A stretch of 18,341 nt of DNA, taken from contig MGNL01000066.1 of NCBI GenBank assembly GCA_001796785.1, positions 1-18,341 of the forward strand, given 5' to 3'. Positions 1-7,397 of the stretch are shown here, piece after piece. Position numbers and translations under genes: made by a program. The notes beneath the pieces are model-generated. The model saw only the letters and a program-made list of their open reading frames with translations, did not search any database and was not told the DNA's origin. Within the stretch, counting starts at the first letter, position 1, and the number at the start of each line of letters is the position of its first letter. The DNA is from Chloroflexi bacterium RBG_16_51_16 (GTDB lineage Bacteria > Chloroflexota > Anaerolineae > Anaerolineales > Villigracilaceae).

Positions 1-249
1 GTGGAGATCGGCGGTATGCGAGACGAAGATATTGAAGTCGCATATGACCAAGGAATCATCATGATCAGTGGTGTCCGGAGTGAAAAGCCCGAGAGGCGCG
101 CATATCACCAAATGGAACTCCGATTTGGCAAGTTTGCAGTTGCAGTCGGGTTACCAGGCCAGGTTGACGTGGAAAATTCCGTGGCTGAATACGCCGACGG
201 TTTTCTTACCGTAAACCTGCCAAAAATAATCGAAAAAGGCGGGGTTTGA
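1..249 (+). CDS. Hsp20/alpha-crystallin small heat-shock protein, 5' end cut by window edge
   Basis: ATP-independent holdase chaperone that binds unfolding proteins in the cytoplasm. The 82 visible residues cover most of the alpha-crystallin domain: the segment VEIGGMRDEDIEV at the window edge, the strand ERRAYHQMELRFG around residues 31-43, and the closing ADGFLTVNLPK near residue 65-75, all typical of class A/Hsp20 proteins. The GTG at position 1 is almost certainly an internal valine codon, because Hsp20 proteins carry an N-terminal arm and the first domain strand before this motif, so the real start lies upstream of the window. The C-terminal tail after the domain is very short and shows no clear I-X-I oligomerisation motif. 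The gene ends two bases before the lon start, so the two are surely co-transcribed, a sensible proteostasis pair (holdase plus protease). Confidence 0.93.
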   Translation: MEIGGMRDEDIEVAYDQGIIMISGVRSEKPERRAYHQMELRFGKFAVAVGLPGQVDVENSVAEYADGFLTVNLPKIIEKGGV

Positions 250-251
250 GC

Positions 252-2888
252 ATGCCTGCTTCCCGTTGGTATTCAAATTTCAACGATCTGATCCAATGGC
301 TTGGAGAATCCCAGGATGAACTACTTAGCCTGTTGATGCCATCCTTTGTTACCAGTATTCCTAGGAAAGAACCATCCAAGTCTGATCCCAGCCAGGAAAA
401 AAAATCAGAAGCGATCAAATTTCCGGAAATATTGCCCATCCTGCCACTACGAGGCGTGGTTGTCTATCCAAATACCGCCGTACCATTAACAGTTGGCCAG
501 GCGCGTTCCATAAAATTGGTGGACGAAGTTGTAGCGGGTGATAAGTTGGTTGGTTTGGTTGCAGCCACTAATCCGGATCTGGAAACGCCGGGGCCGGCGG
601 ACTTGTATCGGGTCGGAACGATTGCCACGGTACATCGTCTGCTCAGAGCTCCAGATGGAACTGTCCGTTTGTTGGTACAAGGTACAGACAGGTTCCGGTT
701 GGAGGAATTTGTTACCGAAGATCCATATCTGAAAGCGAAAATACAACTTGCTCCGGAAACTGTCGAGGAAGGTTTGGAAATTGATGCCCTAGCGCGAAAT
801 GCGAGGGATCAGTTCCAACAGATCACTCAAATGATCCCTTCGTTCCCGGAGGAACTGGCTGTCTCGATCAATTCACTTGAGGATGCGCTTCAAACAGCCT
901 ATACCATTGCGAATTTCCAACGAATTGAGCTTAAGGATGCACAGGAATTACTGGAGATCGATTCGGCTAGTGAAAAGTTAAAGAAATTGGTCAATCTTCT
1001 CGTTCGCGAGGCTGAAGTACTTAGTTTGGGACAGAAAATCCAGAATGAGGCGCGGGGGGAGATAGAGAAAGTCCAGCGCGAATACTTCCTTCGCGAGCAG
1101 ATGAAAGCGATCCAGAAAGAGTTGGGAGAGAAGGACGAACAAGCAATCGAAACGGATGAGTTCCAGAAAAAAATCAAGAACGCCAAGATGCCGGAAGAGG
1201 CAGGGAAAATTGCCAAACGCGAGCTCGACCGACTGACGCGGCTTCCGACCGCTGCGGCGGAATATGGAGTCATTCGCACCTATCTCGACTGGCTGGTTTC
1301 TCTGCCCTGGTCCAAATCTACTGAGGATAAATTGGACATAGCCCATGCGAGGGAAATCCTCGATCAGGACCACTATGGATTGAAAGATGTAAAGGAAAGG
1401 ATCCTGGAATTTCTTGCCATCCGCAAGTTACGGATCGACAGAAAAGACGAAAAACAGGAACCTTCCAAAGACCAGATCCGCCGGGAGCGCGAAGGCGTAA
1501 TTTTATGTTTCGTGGGTCCACCTGGCGTTGGAAAAACTTCACTGGGACAATCCATCGCACGCGCTATGGGTAGAAAATTCACACGCATCTCCTTGGGCGG
1601 CCTTCGTGATGAAGCAGAGATCCGCGGCCACCGGCGGACCTACATTGGCGCCATGCCGGGACGGATCCTTCAAGCCCTACGACGAATCGAAACCCGAAAC
1701 CCGGGTTTTATGCTTGATGAGATCGATAAATTAACCTTTGATTTTCATGGTGACCCGGCGTCGGCTTTGCTGGAGGTTCTTGATCCGGAACAAAATAATG
1801 AATTCCGGGATAATTATATTGAAGTCGCCTACGATTTGTCACAGGTATTTTTCATAACTACGGCTAACACGCTGGAAACGATACCCGGACCGCTCCGGGA
1901 TCGAATGGAGATCATCCCCCTTAGCGGTTACACAGATAATGAAAAAACAGCCATCGCTCGCGGATACCTGATTCCGCGGCAGATCCGTGAAAACAGCCTG
2001 CATGAAGATGAAGTGACTTTCACGGACAAGGCTCTGGAAAAAATCATCCAGGAGTATACGCGGGAATCCGGTGTTCGAAACCTGGAGAGGCGGATCGGCG
2101 CAATATGTCGAAAAATCGCAACCTCGATCGCGGAAGGCAGGAAAGATACTTATTCGATCACTCCTAAGCTCGTTGAAGAATATCTGGATCATCCATTATT
2201 TTTAGGTCCAGACGAAGTCGCGATGCGTGTGTCCATACCAGGCGTGGCGCCTGCTTTGGCTTGGACGCCATACGGTGGCGACGTTTTGTTTATCGAAGCC
2301 ACCGCGATGCCAGGAGGCAAGGGCTTTCAACTCACCGGTTCGCTTGGGAATGTGATGCAAGAATCTGCACGTGCGGCTTTGTCTTTCGTTCGATCACGAG
2401 CGAATCAACTAGGTCTCGAGCCCTCATTTTTCGATCGCACTGACATCCATATGCATATTCCAGCAGGGGCGCAGCCGAAGGACGGCCCTTCAGCTGGCGT
2501 GACCATGGCAACTGCACTGGTTTCCCTTGTTTCCGGGCGAAAGGTGAAATCCCAGTTGGGTATGACTGGTGAGATCACATTAAGAGGCCAGGTTTTACCG
2601 GTTGGAGGAATTAAAGAGAAAGTCCTCGCGGCGCACCGCAACGGCTTGAAGGAAGTGATCCTACCAAAAAGGAATGAAGCAGATATCGACGACGTTCCGG
2701 ATGAAATCCGAAAATCCATGAAGTTTGTATTCGCCCAAACGGTCGATGAAGTACTGAATGCCGCACTTGAAACGAAGCGAAGCCTGGTTAAGTCAGAAGA
2801 ACAACAACTCAAAGCCAAGGGTAATAAGGATAAGAAATCAAAGGCGGTCAAAAAATCGAATGCCAAGAGTCCTTCTAATCGAAGATGA
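252..2888 (+). CDS. lon: ATP-dependent Lon protease (LonA type)
   Basis: Cytoplasmic AAA+ protease that unfolds and degrades damaged and regulatory proteins. The 878-residue product has the full LonA layout: an N-terminal substrate domain starting near residue 60 (LPILPLRGVVVYP) after an unusual polar 55-residue lead, a coiled-coil region near 260-320, Walker A GPPGVGKT at 422-429 (Lys428), Walker B with Asp489-Glu490, and a C-terminal protease domain with the Ser747-Lys790 dyad in GPSAG and GGIKEK. The dyad spacing of 43 residues equals that of E. coli Lon (679/722). The ATG at 252 is chosen over an in-frame TTG at 246 because AAGGCGGGG at 236-244 is spaced 7 bases from the ATG and would almost touch the TTG. 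The last 35 residues are a lysine/serine-rich tail not needed for the fold; its end is encoded where the next gene already begins. Confidence 0.97.
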   Translation: MPASRWYSNFNDLIQWLGESQDELLSLLMPSFVTSIPRKEPSKSDPSQEKKSEAIKFPEILPILPLRGVVVYPNTAVPLTVGQARSIKLVDEVVAGDKLVGLVAATNPDLETPGPADLYRVGTIATVHRLLRAPDGTVRLLVQGTDRFRLEEFVTEDPYLKAKIQLAPETVEEGLEIDALARNARDQFQQITQMIPSFPEELAVSINSLEDALQTAYTIANFQRIELKDAQELLEIDSASEKLKKLVNLLVREAEVLSLGQKIQNEARGEIEKVQREYFLREQMKAIQKELGEKDEQAIETDEFQKKIKNAKMPEEAGKIAKRELDRLTRLPTAAAEYGVIRTYLDWLVSLPWSKSTEDKLDIAHAREILDQDHYGLKDVKERILEFLAIRKLRIDRKDEKQEPSKDQIRREREGVILCFVGPPGVGKTSLGQSIARAMGRKFTRISLGGLRDEAEIRGHRRTYIGAMPGRILQALRRIETRNPGFMLDEIDKLTFDFHGDPASALLEVLDPEQNNEFRDNYIEVAYDLSQVFFITTANTLETIPGPLRDRMEIIPLSGYTDNEKTAIARGYLIPRQIRENSLHEDEVTFTDKALEKIIQEYTRESGVRNLERRIGAICRKIATSIAEGRKDTYSITPKLVEEYLDHPLFLGPDEVAMRVSIPGVAPALAWTPYGGDVLFIEATAMPGGKGFQLTGSLGNVMQESARAALSFVRSRANQLGLEPSFFDRTDIHMHIPAGAQPKDGPSAGVTMATALVSLVSGRKVKSQLGMTGEITLRGQVLPVGGIKEKVLAAHRNGLKEVILPKRNEADIDDVPDEIRKSMKFVFAQTVDEVLNAALETKRSLVKSEEQQLKAKGNKDKKSKAVKKSNAKSPSNRR

Positions 2889-3225
2889 TGCCACCATGTT
2901 GTCGCTGCTTGAAACCTTGCTTACCATGGAAGGTTTTCAAGTCGATCCTATCAGCGCGGATGCAGATATCTTTCAGTCGATCAGGAGCTCAAAGCCGGAT
3001 GTGATCCTTATGGATGTGTATCTCGGCGAACAAAACGGCATCGAATACCTGGATAGCATGCGTAAAGAAAAAGATCTTGACAGTATCCGGATCATCATGA
3101 CCTCTGGGATCGATCACAGTGACGAGTGCATTCGGCGTGGTGCAGACGGATTCCTGTTGAAACCATTTACACCTGAAGAATTGCTTCAATTAATAAGATC
3201 AAATTCCCATCCAAAATCGGCTTAA
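2860..3225 (+). CDS. Stand-alone response-regulator receiver (CheY-like)
   Basis: Single receiver domain of 121 residues with no output domain, so it probably signals by protein-protein contact after phosphorylation by a histidine kinase that is not in this window. Key residues are present: acidic pair Asp9/Asp10 in VLLIEDD, phospho-acceptor Asp52 in VILMDVYL, switch Thr81 in IIMTSG, and Lys101 in FLLKPF followed by Pro102. The ATG at 2860 is chosen because it begins the first beta strand; the reading frame is open further upstream, but that part is only the lon 3' end read in another frame. The gene starts 29 bases before lon ends, so its translation is likely coupled to lon. The upstream purine run AAAGGCGG near 2840-2847 is a somewhat distant ribosome binding site. 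Its partner and role are unknown. Confidence 0.9.
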   Translation: MPRVLLIEDDATMLSLLETLLTMEGFQVDPISADADIFQSIRSSKPDVILMDVYLGEQNGIEYLDSMRKEKDLDSIRIIMTSGIDHSDECIRRGADGFLLKPFTPEELLQLIRSNSHPKSA

Positions 3226-3331
3226 TTAAACACACTTTCCTGAAATGAAAATATAAATAGTGGCTCGAAATGATATTCCAAAATTGGATTGATTGATCGA
3301 ATATTGCATTAATCAGGCTACGATCATTGGC

Positions 3332-3826
3332 ATGAGCATCAGATTTGGCATATTGACAGTATCGGATCGGTCAGCAAGGGGTGAGCGCACCGATCGCTCA
3401 GGGATTGAGTTGAGCGCCGCTGTAAAAATAAAAGGATGGGAAGTCCGAGAACAGGCGATTGTTCCAGATGAAATCGATCAAATCCGGAATAAACTCATCG
3501 CATGGTGTGATGCCCACACGGTTGATGTTGTTCTAACAACAGGTGGAACAGGCTTTTCTAACCGGGATGTAACACCAGAAGCCTCTTTGGATGTTATCGA
3601 GCGGTTAGCGCCTGGGTTGACTGAAGCAATGAGAAGGGCGGGTGTTTCTATTACACCGCATGCCATGCTCTCCCGGGCGGTAAGCGGCATCCGCGGGAAA
3701 ACCCTGATTGTGAACCTGCCGGGAAGTCCAACCGGAGCAGTTCAAAGCCTAGAAGTCATCCTGCCTGTCCTTGAGCATGCTGTCGAGTTATTAAATGACG
3801 ACCCGAACTCAGAGAGCAACCACTGA
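3332..3826 (+). CDS. Molybdopterin adenylyltransferase, MogA/MoaB family
   Basis: Enzyme of molybdenum cofactor synthesis that adenylylates molybdopterin before metal insertion (MogA/MoaB/Cnx1G family; some MoaB proteins are inactive paralogs). The 164-residue product has the family signatures: ILTVSDR at 7-13, TTGGTG at 69-74 followed by NRDVTPEA at 77-84, and NLPGSPTGA at 128-136. The acidic residue of the RDVTPE motif is intact, which favours an active enzyme. The ATG at 3332 is chosen because family homology begins immediately after it; an in-frame TTG at 3293 would add 13 residues of no recognisable character. No strong ribosome binding site is visible. No other cofactor genes are in the window, so the assignment to mogA or moaB cannot be settled here. 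Confidence 0.9.
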   Translation: MSIRFGILTVSDRSARGERTDRSGIELSAAVKIKGWEVREQAIVPDEIDQIRNKLIAWCDAHTVDVVLTTGGTGFSNRDVTPEASLDVIERLAPGLTEAMRRAGVSITPHAMLSRAVSGIRGKTLIVNLPGSPTGAVQSLEVILPVLEHAVELLNDDPNSESNH

Positions 3827-3831
3827 TCCCA

Positions 3832-3860
3832 ATCTCCGGCTGAATCCTTTGTAGTATAAT
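3832..3860 (+). promoter_or_regulatory. Candidate promoter of efp
   Basis: A perfect TATAAT hexamer lies at 3855-3860, 36 bases before the efp ATG and just after the stop of the preceding gene. The -35 position at about 3832-3837 has no good match to TTGACA, so this is supported mainly by the -10 box and its position. Confidence 0.4.
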
Positions 3861-3895
3861 CGCTCGGCTTATAACCTTAAAGACAGGAAATTTTC

Positions 3896-4453
3896 ATGAT
3901 CGATGTAAATGAGTTGCGCAAAGGCGTCACTTTTGAACTGGATGGTAGTCTTTATAAAGTCTTGGATTACAGCCATAACAAATCCGGCAGAGGAAATGCA
4001 ACCATTCGAGTTAAAGCTCGAAACCTATTAACCTTTGCCACCATCGAACGGACCTTCTCGTCCGGGCAATCCGTTCAAGATGTCCGGCTGGATTTTCATG
4101 ATGTCTCTTATCTTTATTCGGACGGTGATTTCTACCATTTCATGGACAAGGAAACCTTCGAGCAACCGGCCATAAAGAAAGAAACCATCGGAGATCAAAC
4201 AAAATATTTACGGGAGGGGATGGAGGTCAAGCTTACTTTTTACAATGGTGAGGCAATCGATGTAGAACTGCCAACTTCCGTTGATTTAAAGGTTGTGAGG
4301 GCGGAAATGGCCATCCGTGGAGATACCGCCACCGGTGTGACCAAAAAAGTGGAAACCGATACAGGATTAATCGTCCAGTGCCCAAATTTCGTAAATGTTG
4401 GGGATACCATTCGGATTGATACTCGCACGGGGGAATACGTCACCCGCATCTGA
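3896..4453 (+). CDS. efp: Translation elongation factor P
   Basis: Binds the ribosome between the P and E sites and speeds peptide-bond formation at polyproline stretches. The 185 residues match the family in length and in three-domain layout: the KOW-like domain I starting MIDVNELRKG, OB domain II, and domain III ending in the signature DTRTGEYVTRI. The tip of the domain I loop reads NKSGRGN (28-34), placing Arg32 where E. coli has the modified Lys34. Arginine at this site is found in bacteria that rhamnosylate it (EarP) and in Thermus, where it is thought unmodified. No modification enzyme is encoded here. AGGAAA near 3885-3890 serves as ribosome binding site. The stop codon overlaps the next gene's ATG in TGATG. 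Confidence 0.97.
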   Translation: MIDVNELRKGVTFELDGSLYKVLDYSHNKSGRGNATIRVKARNLLTFATIERTFSSGQSVQDVRLDFHDVSYLYSDGDFYHFMDKETFEQPAIKKETIGDQTKYLREGMEVKLTFYNGEAIDVELPTSVDLKVVRAEMAIRGDTATGVTKKVETDTGLIVQCPNFVNVGDTIRIDTRTGEYVTRI

Positions 4454-4782
4454 TGCGTACACCCGCAGGCAAGGAATGTTCCTGGTTTTATGGTGACTAT
4501 CACCGGGGTCGCAATGTAGAAGAATGTCGACTCTTAATGGCTGCCAGCGAAAGATGGAGCCGGGATCTTTGCTTTCATTGTCCCGTGCCTTCAATCACCC
4601 TGGCGAACGCTTGCGAATATATGCGGCTGCGTCCTAAAATTCAACGTCCATTAACTGCGCTATTCCAAAGACGCGTCCAGGTCTCTGCCTTTTGCGATAA
4701 AGTCAAGCGGGAAGTATTGGAACCCCATATCGGATGCGGCGAGTGCCATAATCTGCCCATTGAAATAAAAGTCAGCGACTAG
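4453..4782 (+). CDS. Small eight-cysteine protein of unknown function, coupled to efp
   Basis: I do not recognise a named family. The 109-residue product has eight cysteines at 9, 25, 40, 43, 54, 81, 95 and 98, including two CxxC pairs (CFHC and CGEC), plus His42 and His99 beside them. This pattern fits two zinc-ribbon-like or one iron-sulfur site; the sequence has no signal peptide or membrane segment, so it should be cytoplasmic. An aromatic and charged block (WFYGDYHRGR, 11-20) and the segment CPVPSITLANAC (43-54) look like conserved motifs rather than random coding. The ATG overlaps the efp stop (TGATG), indicating translational coupling and a possible link to translation. The cysteine spacing makes this a real gene; an overlapping antisense frame here is a shadow. 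Confidence 0.75.
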   Translation: MRTPAGKECSWFYGDYHRGRNVEECRLLMAASERWSRDLCFHCPVPSITLANACEYMRLRPKIQRPLTALFQRRVQVSAFCDKVKREVLEPHIGCGECHNLPIEIKVSD

Positions 4783-4814
4783 TAACGTACCATAAATAAA
4801 TTTGTTGACCCGTG

Positions 4815-6020
4815 ATGACAATAACTTTATTAATTGACTTGGATGATACTTTACTTGATTCGCATTTGGAAGATTTCCTGCCTGCCTATTTTCGCGCTCT
4901 CGCAGCCCATTTGGCGCATATAGTTCCAACCGAAAAACTACTGCCAGCCCTGATGGCGGGCACCCAAAAAATGATTCAAAATACGGATCCTGGCTGTACG
5001 CTTCAGGAGGTTTTTGAACAAAGTTTTTATCCTCAATTAAACGTGAAGCGAGAGGAATTGGAGTCAGGGATTGAGGATTTTTACGATCGTGAGTTTCCAC
5101 TGCTCGGAAAATTAACCAAGCCTCGTTCCGATGCGCAGGAATTTTTGGGTTGGGCCAGGGCGCAGGGATATCGAATTGCAATCGCAACCGATCCATTGTT
5201 CCCTCGTAAGGCTACTCTCCACAGGATCAAATGGGCTGGATTGGATCCAGAGAACTTTGCCCTGATCTCCACGTTTGAAAAATTCCATTTTTCGAAAAAT
5301 AATCCCGCCTATTACGGAGAGGTCCTTGGTCAAATGGGCTGGCCGGACGGACCCATCGTTATGGTCGGTAACGATTTTAATCGGGATATTTACCCTGCTC
5401 AACTGGCGGGTTTTGCAACGTATGAAATCTCATCGGGTTTCCCTTCCAATGAGATTCAAGAGGAACGAAATTCGAAAGGTAATTTTAAATCATTAAGCAG
5501 CTGGATTCAAAATGTTGCACCGGAGACCTTTGCGCCCGATTTTCATTCAAGGGAAGCGCAGATTGCTTTGATGGCAGCTACTCCGGCTTCATTGGATGCG
5601 TTGTTGAGGGATTTGGATAAGAAAGAATGGATCATCAAATCATCTCCAGAGGACTGGGCAATGATTGAAATCGTATGCCATTTGCGGGATTCTGAAAGCG
5701 AGTTGAACCAGATGCAGATCCAATTGTTTGGGAATGGCAAAGAGCCCTTCATTCCAAGACCGGATGCAGCTGTATGGGCACGGCAACGGAGCTACCTGAA
5801 TGAAGATCCTGAAAAAGCATTGGCAGGGTTTATCAGCTCGCGAAGGCAGACCATCGATATGCTTAATAATTTACCGTTACAACACTGGGCGTTGAAAGCC
5901 AGGCATTCGATATTTGGTCCAACCAACTTTCTTGAAGTGATCGGATTTATGACAGAGCACGACCGACTTCACATTCAACAGGCGTGGAAAACGCTTCGAT
6001 TTATCCAAGGCAGCGAATGA
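4815..6020 (+). CDS. HAD-family hydrolase fused to a DinB-like domain
   Basis: A 401-residue two-domain protein. The N-terminal half (about 1-230) is a haloacid-dehalogenase-type phosphohydrolase: nucleophile motif DLDDT with Asp8 and Asp10, motif II Thr125 in IAIATDP, probable motif III Lys161, and motif IV GNDFNRD with Asp187 and Asp191. The C-terminal part (about 245-400) resembles the DinB/YfiT four-helix bundle: His289 in IVCHLRDSE and the pair His382/His386 in EHDRLH would form its metal site. The substrate is unknown; DinB-like domains include thiol-dependent enzymes and many uncharacterised metalloproteins. ATG at 4815 is chosen; a GTG immediately before it is equally possible, and no ribosome binding site decides. 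The gene follows the eight-cysteine protein by about 30 bases. Confidence 0.85.
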   Translation: MTITLLIDLDDTLLDSHLEDFLPAYFRALAAHLAHIVPTEKLLPALMAGTQKMIQNTDPGCTLQEVFEQSFYPQLNVKREELESGIEDFYDREFPLLGKLTKPRSDAQEFLGWARAQGYRIAIATDPLFPRKATLHRIKWAGLDPENFALISTFEKFHFSKNNPAYYGEVLGQMGWPDGPIVMVGNDFNRDIYPAQLAGFATYEISSGFPSNEIQEERNSKGNFKSLSSWIQNVAPETFAPDFHSREAQIALMAATPASLDALLRDLDKKEWIIKSSPEDWAMIEIVCHLRDSESELNQMQIQLFGNGKEPFIPRPDAAVWARQRSYLNEDPEKALAGFISSRRQTIDMLNNLPLQHWALKARHSIFGPTNFLEVIGFMTEHDRLHIQQAWKTLRFIQGSE

Positions 6021-6046
6021 TTGCCGTGTCTTAAGAATGAAGCGCG

Positions 6047-6055
6047 TGTTATAAC
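6047..6055 (+). promoter_or_regulatory. Candidate extended -10 promoter of fabF
   Basis: TGTTATAAC is an extended -10 element (TG, one base, TATAAC) in the 106-base gap ahead of fabF, 71 bases before its ATG. No matching -35 box is seen, which extended -10 promoters can lack. The same gap also holds a small dyad, CCTTC with GAAGG, near 6076-6092. Confidence 0.3.
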
Positions 6056-6126
6056 AGCTTAGGCGAGCAATTTGCCTTCCTTAACCAGAAGGAATAACAG
6101 AGCAGGTTGACGGGAGAAGAATATTC

Positions 6127-7368
6127 ATGCAGCAACGCGTCGTGATGACAGGATTGGGTTGCATCAGTCCGGTCGGAAATAATGTCCAAGAAACCTGGCG
6201 GGCATTGCTTGCAGGCAAGTCCGGTGCGGGACCTATCACAGGTTTTGATGCCAGTATGCATAAAACAAGATTCGCGGCTGAAGTTAAGGGATATGACCCC
6301 GTTGAAATTTTTGGAGGACGCGAAGCTCGCAAGATGGATCGTTTCACTCAATTTGCTACAACCGCCGCGCTTGAGGCAATGGATCACGCTAAATTGGTCA
6401 TCGACGTATCAAATCGCGACCGGACGGGCGTTCTAATTGGCACAGGCATAGGCGGGATTATGACCCTGTTAGAACAGGTGGAAATATTAAGAGAGCGTGG
6501 CCCTGAACGCGTCAGTCCGTTCCTCATCCCGATGATGATCGCCGATAGTGCGGCTGGTCATCTAGCCATACGGTTGGGTGTACGGGGACCCAACATGGCG
6601 CTAGCAACAGCATGCGCATCCGGAACGAACGCGATTGGGGAAGCTGCTGAGATGATCCGGAGGGGTGCAGCCGATGTGATGCTTGCCGGAGCATCCGAGG
6701 CAGCCATAACTGCCATAACCATGGCGGGGATGAATGTCATGGGCGCACTTTCCAAACATAATGATGATCCGACCAAGGCTTCCCGCCCGTTCGACAAATT
6801 GCGGGATGGATTTCTGATGGCTGAGGGCGCCGGCATTGTGATTCTCGAATCTGCGGAACATGCCAGGTCACGAAACGCCACGATCCTGTGTGAAATTACT
6901 GGATACGGCACTTCCGATGACGCTCATCATATCTCAGCTCCGGCCGAGAATGGTGCCGGTGCTGCCCTGGCGATGCAATTGGCGCTTGAAAATGCTAAGT
7001 TAACCGTCAATGAGATTGGATATATCAATGCACACGGCACTTCCACACCTTTGAACGATAAAAGTGAAACCGCAGCCATCAAAACAGTGTTTGGCGAGCA
7101 GGCTTATAACATTCCGGTATCTTCCACTAAATCCATGACCGGTCATTTGCTCGGCGCATCCGGTGGAATTGAAGCGGTCATCTGCGCGCTGGTCATATCA
7201 AACGGCATCCTGCCCCCGACGATTAATTATGAACATCCCGACCCTGAATGTGACCTGGACTATGTACCTAACCGGCCTCGCAAATGGGCACCCGATCATG
7301 TGATGTCGAATTCATTCGGCTTTGGGGGTCATAATGCTACTCTTGTAATTAGCCGCCATCATGATTGA
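6127..7368 (+). CDS. fabF: Beta-ketoacyl-ACP synthase II (KAS II)
   Basis: Condensing enzyme that elongates acyl-ACP with malonyl-ACP in type II fatty acid synthesis in the cytoplasm. The 413-residue thiolase-fold protein has the catalytic Cys163 in TACASGTNA, His303 in NAHGTSTPLND, Lys335 and His340 in KSMTGHLLGASG, exactly the numbering of E. coli FabF, and the C-terminal glycine loop SNSFGFGGHNA. The ribosome binding site GGGAG at 6112-6116 lies 10 bases from the ATG. It is followed after 29 bases by fabH, so the two condensing enzymes form a small operon, although no acyl carrier protein, malonyltransferase or reductase gene lies beside them here. Confidence 0.97.
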   Translation: MQQRVVMTGLGCISPVGNNVQETWRALLAGKSGAGPITGFDASMHKTRFAAEVKGYDPVEIFGGREARKMDRFTQFATTAALEAMDHAKLVIDVSNRDRTGVLIGTGIGGIMTLLEQVEILRERGPERVSPFLIPMMIADSAAGHLAIRLGVRGPNMALATACASGTNAIGEAAEMIRRGAADVMLAGASEAAITAITMAGMNVMGALSKHNDDPTKASRPFDKLRDGFLMAEGAGIVILESAEHARSRNATILCEITGYGTSDDAHHISAPAENGAGAALAMQLALENAKLTVNEIGYINAHGTSTPLNDKSETAAIKTVFGEQAYNIPVSSTKSMTGHLLGASGGIEAVICALVISNGILPPTINYEHPDPECDLDYVPNRPRKWAPDHVMSNSFGFGGHNATLVISRHHD

Positions 7369-7397
7369 AATATAGAAGGGTCTGAGAAGGAGAACGG

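Noticed and set aside
1..3. GTG at the very first base as the start of the Hsp20 gene
   Set aside because: The family's N-terminal arm and first strand are missing; VEIGGMRDEDIEV is an internal motif, so the gene is cut by the window edge.
899..1373. Overlapping - strand frames of 126 and 131 codons inside lon
   Set aside because: They lie fully opposite the coiled-coil and AAA region of lon, and their Ser/Arg/Phe-rich content is a mirror of that region.
4660..5196. 178-codon open frame on the - strand across the eight-cysteine and HAD genes
   Set aside because: It spans two well-supported + strand genes, has no recognisable motifs and no ribosome binding site; it is a shadow frame.
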